A DNA stretch of 25,555 nt, from NCBI GenBank assembly GCA_934295165.1, contig CAKRAT010000031.1, forward strand, positions 1 to 25,555, written 5' to 3'. This DNA is from an uncultured Dorea sp. (GTDB taxonomy: Bacteria; Bacillota; Clostridia; Lachnospirales; Lachnospiraceae). Shown here in pieces: positions 22,868 to 25,555 of the stretch (within the stretch, counting starts at the first letter, position 1; each line of letters opens with the position of its first letter). The notes under the pieces are model-generated. The model saw only the letters and a program-made list of their open reading frames with translations. It made no database searches and had not been told where the DNA came from. The translations under genes were made by a program, and so were the position numbers.

Positions 22868-24103
22868 CTATAGTTTTAAGCTATAGCAGTTTATCCTTTT
22901 GAAATTTTTCTGGTATATTTTTTCTTCCTTCTGAATTTTTTCTAATAACTCTACTTTCTGTTCGTATCCTTTTATGATCAATTCTCCCCGATTTGGATAA
23001 TCAATATCATTTTTCAAAAATTCATCTATATCTTTTACATCTAAAAGTTTTGACCGATCTATCACTTCCGGATTTGTCACATACTTTAACAAATCAATTT
23101 CTCTTTTCTTAAAGCTGTTGACCGATATATTACACAAGTCCCCTTCCGCTTCCGAAGGTCTTTTCCAAAACATACTGTTTCCCGTATCAAACAACGGTGC
23201 CATTCCCACAAATTTCAAACTTTTTGAATCACGCAAAATGCCAAAATTATTAAAATGTCTGTCCGTATTCGTTAAAATAAAATCACTTAATATCTGATAC
23301 TCTAAAAATTCCCTGACTTCATTTTCTTTCAATCCATGATCTACACAAATTTTAATAAAATGCTCATATTCCGATATATCATTTCTTTTCTTTCTCGAAC
23401 ATACCACATCATATCCTGAAACGAATTCTTTATCTACTGAAGCAAATCCTTTACATATACAGCCTAATCCCGGTTCATTCTTTGTTGAAATATCGCACAA
23501 CTGATATTCCGTATAAGGCATTCTGTTTTGTTTTTTATGAAATGCACTTGCAATCACTTCATTTATACTTTGTTGATAAGAAGTTCCATAGTTTCCTTTT
23601 ACAAGATATCTGATTCCGTCTTTAATGATCCATTTCTTTTTTAATTCCCCTTGCGTCGTCGAACTTGGATAAAAATGTGTTTGTCCGCAAAGATTTAATA
23701 CATCTTCTGCGTTCGAATAATCTTCTCCAAATTGCATTTCTGCAATTTCATCTTTAAATTCATTTTCAAACAAATTAATGTCTTTCCATTCAAGCATCTC
23801 ATCAACCGGATTAATCCAATAATGATCAATTAACGAAATGCCAAGATTACGCAACAGATAACTTTGTGTGTTGAATATCCCGTTTTGTTCCAGAATACGT
23901 TTTATATTTCCCTGATCAACAGGTACTGCACGTCGGTCCCACCATTTTTTCAGTTCTTGCTGCGATTGATTTCCACCTAATGGTAATAATTCCTGATTAA
24001 CCTTGGTTCCTGTTTTCATGATACGCCCTGATACCTCATCCATGAACAACAGACATACAATATCATTTTCATGCATCAAATAATACAGATTTTCGTTCAC
24101 CAT
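22868..24103 (-). CDS. HipA-like serine/threonine kinase, probable toxin
   Basis: 411 residues. An N-terminal region of about 140 residues (VCLLFMDEVSGRIM, LLRNLGISLIDHYW) precedes a HipA-type kinase: a SSTTQGELKKKW loop (147-158), a possible ATP Lys169 (YLVKGNYG), Glu182, the catalytic segment NTDRHFNNFGIL (279-290; Asp281, Asn285/286) and the metal-binding APLFDTGNS (Asp306). These are the residues needed for phosphotransfer. Its ATG overlaps the end of the HTH gene by 7 bases (ATGGTGA), so translation is coupled, as in hipBA. The region is richer in A+T than its neighbours. A growth-controlling toxin is inferred; target unknown. Its last codons include a perfect stem (22866-22888). Confidence 0.82.
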   Translation of the reverse strand: MVNENLYYLMHENDIVCLLFMDEVSGRIMKTGTKVNQELLPLGGNQSQQELKKWWDRRAVPVDQGNIKRILEQNGIFNTQSYLLRNLGISLIDHYWINPVDEMLEWKDINLFENEFKDEIAEMQFGEDYSNAEDVLNLCGQTHFYPSSTTQGELKKKWIIKDGIRYLVKGNYGTSYQQSINEVIASAFHKKQNRMPYTEYQLCDISTKNEPGLGCICKGFASVDKEFVSGYDVVCSRKKRNDISEYEHFIKICVDHGLKENEVREFLEYQILSDFILTNTDRHFNNFGILRDSKSLKFVGMAPLFDTGNSMFWKRPSEAEGDLCNISVNSFKKREIDLLKYVTNPEVIDRSKLLDVKDIDEFLKNDIDYPNRGELIIKGYEQKVELLEKIQKEEKIYQKNFKRINCYSLKL

Positions 24104-24615
24104 TCTGTTCCCCCTTTCATTTCATATTTTTGATTCAGAATTATATAATCAATCCTGTCTTCCAGTTCTACAACTGCAGCATCCAAAAGCCACGGCATAG
24201 TCTTTTCACTAAATACAGCCTGAAATGGAATCTGTATAAACTCCCCCTCATACATAAATCCCAGAAAGCAATTTTTTCCATTTAATATCCATTTTCCATA
24301 AACATGATATTTTTCAGAGTAAATTGTTTGTTCTACAATCTTTTGTTTCATATCTTGTAAACTTTTATGATATTTTTGTAATCTTTCTTCTGATTTTGTT
24401 TCTACACATTTTTTCGAAATAATCTCTAATTCCAGTAATTCATCTGCCGAACATCCAAGAGCCAGACTTAATCTGTAGACCGTTTCACTTTTTGCACTGG
24501 ATATTTTTTTATGGCCTTGCTCATAATCTTGTATTGAACGCAAATTCACACCACTTCTTTCTGCCAGTTTCCTTCTTGAAAAACCTCTTTCTTCTCTTAA
24601 TTCTTTAAGTCCCAT
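24097..24615 (-). CDS. HTH protein with an unrecognised C-terminal domain, HipB-like antitoxin candidate
   Basis: 172 residues from the ATG at 24615 (CGGAGAATATA upstream); an earlier in-frame start at 24678 lies in the promoter. Residues 1-65 are a Cro/cI-type helix-turn-helix (RRKLAERSGVNLRSIQDYEQG). After a coiled linker (70-100), residues 105-172 form a domain I do not recognise (YHVYGKWILNGKNCFLGFMYEGEF, VVELEDRIDYIILNQKYE). It is directly upstream of and overlaps the HipA-like gene, and a symmetric operator lies in its promoter. The protein likely represses its own operon and may neutralise the kinase. Confidence 0.8.
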   Translation of the reverse strand: MGLKELREERGFSRRKLAERSGVNLRSIQDYEQGHKKISSAKSETVYRLSLALGCSADELLELEIISKKCVETKSEERLQKYHKSLQDMKQKIVEQTIYSEKYHVYGKWILNGKNCFLGFMYEGEFIQIPFQAVFSEKTMPWLLDAAVVELEDRIDYIILNQKYEMKGGTEW

Positions 24616-24648
24616 TATATTCTCCGTTCGACTAATAATCATATTACT

Positions 24649-24678
24649 ATTATACGCATATTTGCGTATATATATCAA
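24649..24678 (-). promoter_or_regulatory. Promoter of the HTH-HipA module with operator in the spacer
   Basis: On the minus strand TTGATA (24673-24678), 18 bases, TATAAT (24649-24654). The inverted repeat TATACGCA (24651-24658) / TGCGTATA (24663-24670) fills the spacer and touches the -10, the position expected for autorepression by the HTH protein. Confidence 0.7.
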
Positions 24679-24689
24679 TTGTTTTTTAT

Positions 24690-24731
24690 AAAGAGGGGGT
24701 ATCTATTTGTTTGGATTAGATTCCCCTCTTT
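24690..24731. repeat. Hairpin between the anti-sigma-like gene and the HTH module
   Basis: AAAGAGGGG (24690-24698) pairs with CCCCTCTTT (24723-24731), with ATCT/AGAT inside. No convincing T-tract follows on the minus strand, so termination is uncertain. Nothing else is seen in 24679-24779. Confidence 0.45.
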
Positions 24732-24779
24732 GTGCTAATTTGTCACACAAGCTAGACGTTAATTATTAACCATTTTACT

Positions 24780-25229
24780 TTATTTTTTTCTAATTATTTT
24801 CTTGATAAGTAGTATTAGCAAAAAATAAATTGCACATACTGCAATTCCTGCAACACAACTCCATGAAGCCAATACATACCAAAGACTTTTCACTCTCTCA
24901 ATTTGATAAGTAGCTATCTCTCCTCGTTCAAGAACAGTAATACCTAGTATAGCAATCGGAGTGCATGCACCTAAAATAAATGCCATAACCGCCCCCAAAA
25001 CTGTCAACATTTTTTGATAGAATTTCACCTTTTTTAATGGATTACTTTTTAATTCTATATTAGTGTTTTGAACATCTATTTGCATTTTCATTTCCACCAG
25101 CTTTTTTTTGCACTCTTCACACTCGTTTAAATGTTTCTCAATATCCTTTTTCGTTTGTTCAGATAATATATCATCTTGATATAACGGTAACAAATCAGAA
25201 ACAATGTAGCATGGAAGTTCTTTATTCAT
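24780..25229 (-). CDS. Zinc-finger (zf-HC2-like) membrane protein, anti-sigma-factor-like
   Basis: 149 residues. The N-terminus has the anti-sigma zinc-binding pattern: Cys7, then His33-x3-Cys37-x2-Cys40 (KHLNECEECKKK). Two membrane helices follow (about 72-100 and 118-142), and a basic tail. Such proteins usually hold an ECF sigma factor at the membrane and are encoded next to it. No sigma gene stands upstream here; a tRNA does. So the partner is elsewhere or the protein has another role. The ribosome site AAAGGAGATG is good. It has the same high A+T content as the HipA module. Confidence 0.72.
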   Translation of the reverse strand: MNKELPCYIVSDLLPLYQDDILSEQTKKDIEKHLNECEECKKKLVEMKMQIDVQNTNIELKSNPLKKVKFYQKMLTVLGAVMAFILGACTPIAILGITVLERGEIATYQIERVKSLWYVLASWSCVAGIAVCAIYFLLILLIKKIIRKK

Positions 25230-25292
25230 CTTTCAACATCTCCTTTACAATTTTCTGTTTTCCTCTAAATTTTCCCGTGACCAGCGTTGCGA

Positions 25293-25369
25293 GTATGCTG
25301 GGGCATACGAAAGAAGTGAATGAAAAATATTATTGATACTTCAAAACTGGATAAAAAAAGATTATCCAG
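25293..25369. other. Structured intergenic stretch between tRNA-Pro and the anti-sigma-like gene
   Basis: Two perfect small stems: GTATGC (25293-25298)/GCATAC (25303-25308) and CTGGATAA (25347-25354)/TTATCCAG (25362-25369). The bases CTTCAAAACTGGATAA around 25340-25354 look like the conserved part of Firmicute 16S-23S spacers. AAAGCC/GGCTTT (25420-25435) is a third stem. No gene is seen in 25230-25452. Confidence 0.35.
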
Positions 25370-25452
25370 ACGCGCAACACCAAATTAAAAAATCTGACAT
25401 GTGCCGGATAATCCCAACCAAAGCCAACCGGCTTTTTAACCTTATGAAAATG

Positions 25453-25475
25453 AAAAACCCCCGTAAACATGGGGG
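25453..25475 (-). terminator. Terminator of the tRNA-Pro transcript
   Basis: CCCCC (25458-25462) pairs with GGGGG (25471-25475) around an 8-base loop; AAAAA at 25453-25457 gives a T5 exit on the minus strand, just after the tRNA. Confidence 0.85.
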
Positions 25476-25480
25476 ATAAA

Positions 25481-25554
<74 letters not shown>

Positions 25555-25555
25555 A

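Noticed and set aside
24690..24731. Terminator of the anti-sigma-like gene
   Set aside because: A stem exists but no T-tract follows it on the minus strand, so it was recorded only as a hairpin.

Overview
The window looks like a chromosomal segment of a strictly anaerobic, moderately low-GC Firmicute, most probably a gut Lachnospiraceae. Reasons are the codon and base use, strong AGGAGG ribosome sites, Feo-type ferrous iron uptake, radical-type reductases of the HgdB/HgdC class, a DUF3793/flavodoxin pair and the absence of any respiratory gene. The species cannot be named from this sequence alone.

Layout. (1) 1-60: the first codons of a leftward heavy-metal-domain protein, behind a consensus promoter carrying an ArsR/SmtB-type 12-2-12 operator. 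(2) 202-336: an uninterrupted long hairpin with 30-bp perfect arms. (3) 375-5485: two divergent double-cubane-cluster reductase paralogues, a cysteine-desulfurase-like class V aminotransferase, a DUF3343 small protein and a HgdC-type ATP-dependent activator; probably one ATP-driven low-potential reductase system of unknown substrate. (4) 5555-8140: panD-panC and a BASS-family transporter behind a consensus promoter and a leader with a terminator/antiterminator pair. (5) 8140-10569: a FeoA-FeoB fusion. (6) 10670-12161: enolase. (7) 12221-13431: DUF3793 protein plus flavodoxin. (8) 13444-20461: a leftward metal operon: FeoA, FeoA, FeoB, a Cys-rich FeoB-associated protein, a 53-residue membrane protein, a Cys-rich/HMA fusion, a Cys-rich Fur-like protein, DUF6110 protein and a CtpC-like P1B ATPase. 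(9) 20515-21630: a DtxR-family regulator and a nitroreductase, rightward. (10) 21650-22771: a MetE-like methyltransferase. (11) 22868-25229: an AT-rich patch with a HipBA-like kinase/HTH module and an orphan zinc-finger anti-sigma-like protein. (12) 25481-25554: tRNA-Pro(CGG).

How it fits together. The middle 12 kb is about metals, mainly iron: two ferrous transporters, flavodoxin (the classical replacement of ferredoxin under iron limitation) and a probable metal-exporting ATPase. Three promoters (feoA operon, DUF3793-flavodoxin, enolase) share the same three-half-site operator, GTTAG-N6-CTAAC-N4-GTTAG. The natural candidate to bind it is the divergent DtxR-family protein at 20583, whose visible metal ligands look more like iron-sensing DtxR than manganese-sensing MntR. 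This would place a glycolytic enzyme, enolase, in the same regulon as iron uptake.

The items most worth following are the shared operator, the DUF6110/CtpC-like pair (resembling the mycobacterial PacL/CtpC arrangement), the double-cubane reductase module with DUF3343 and a desulfurase-like enzyme, the panD leader and the 135-nt hairpin.
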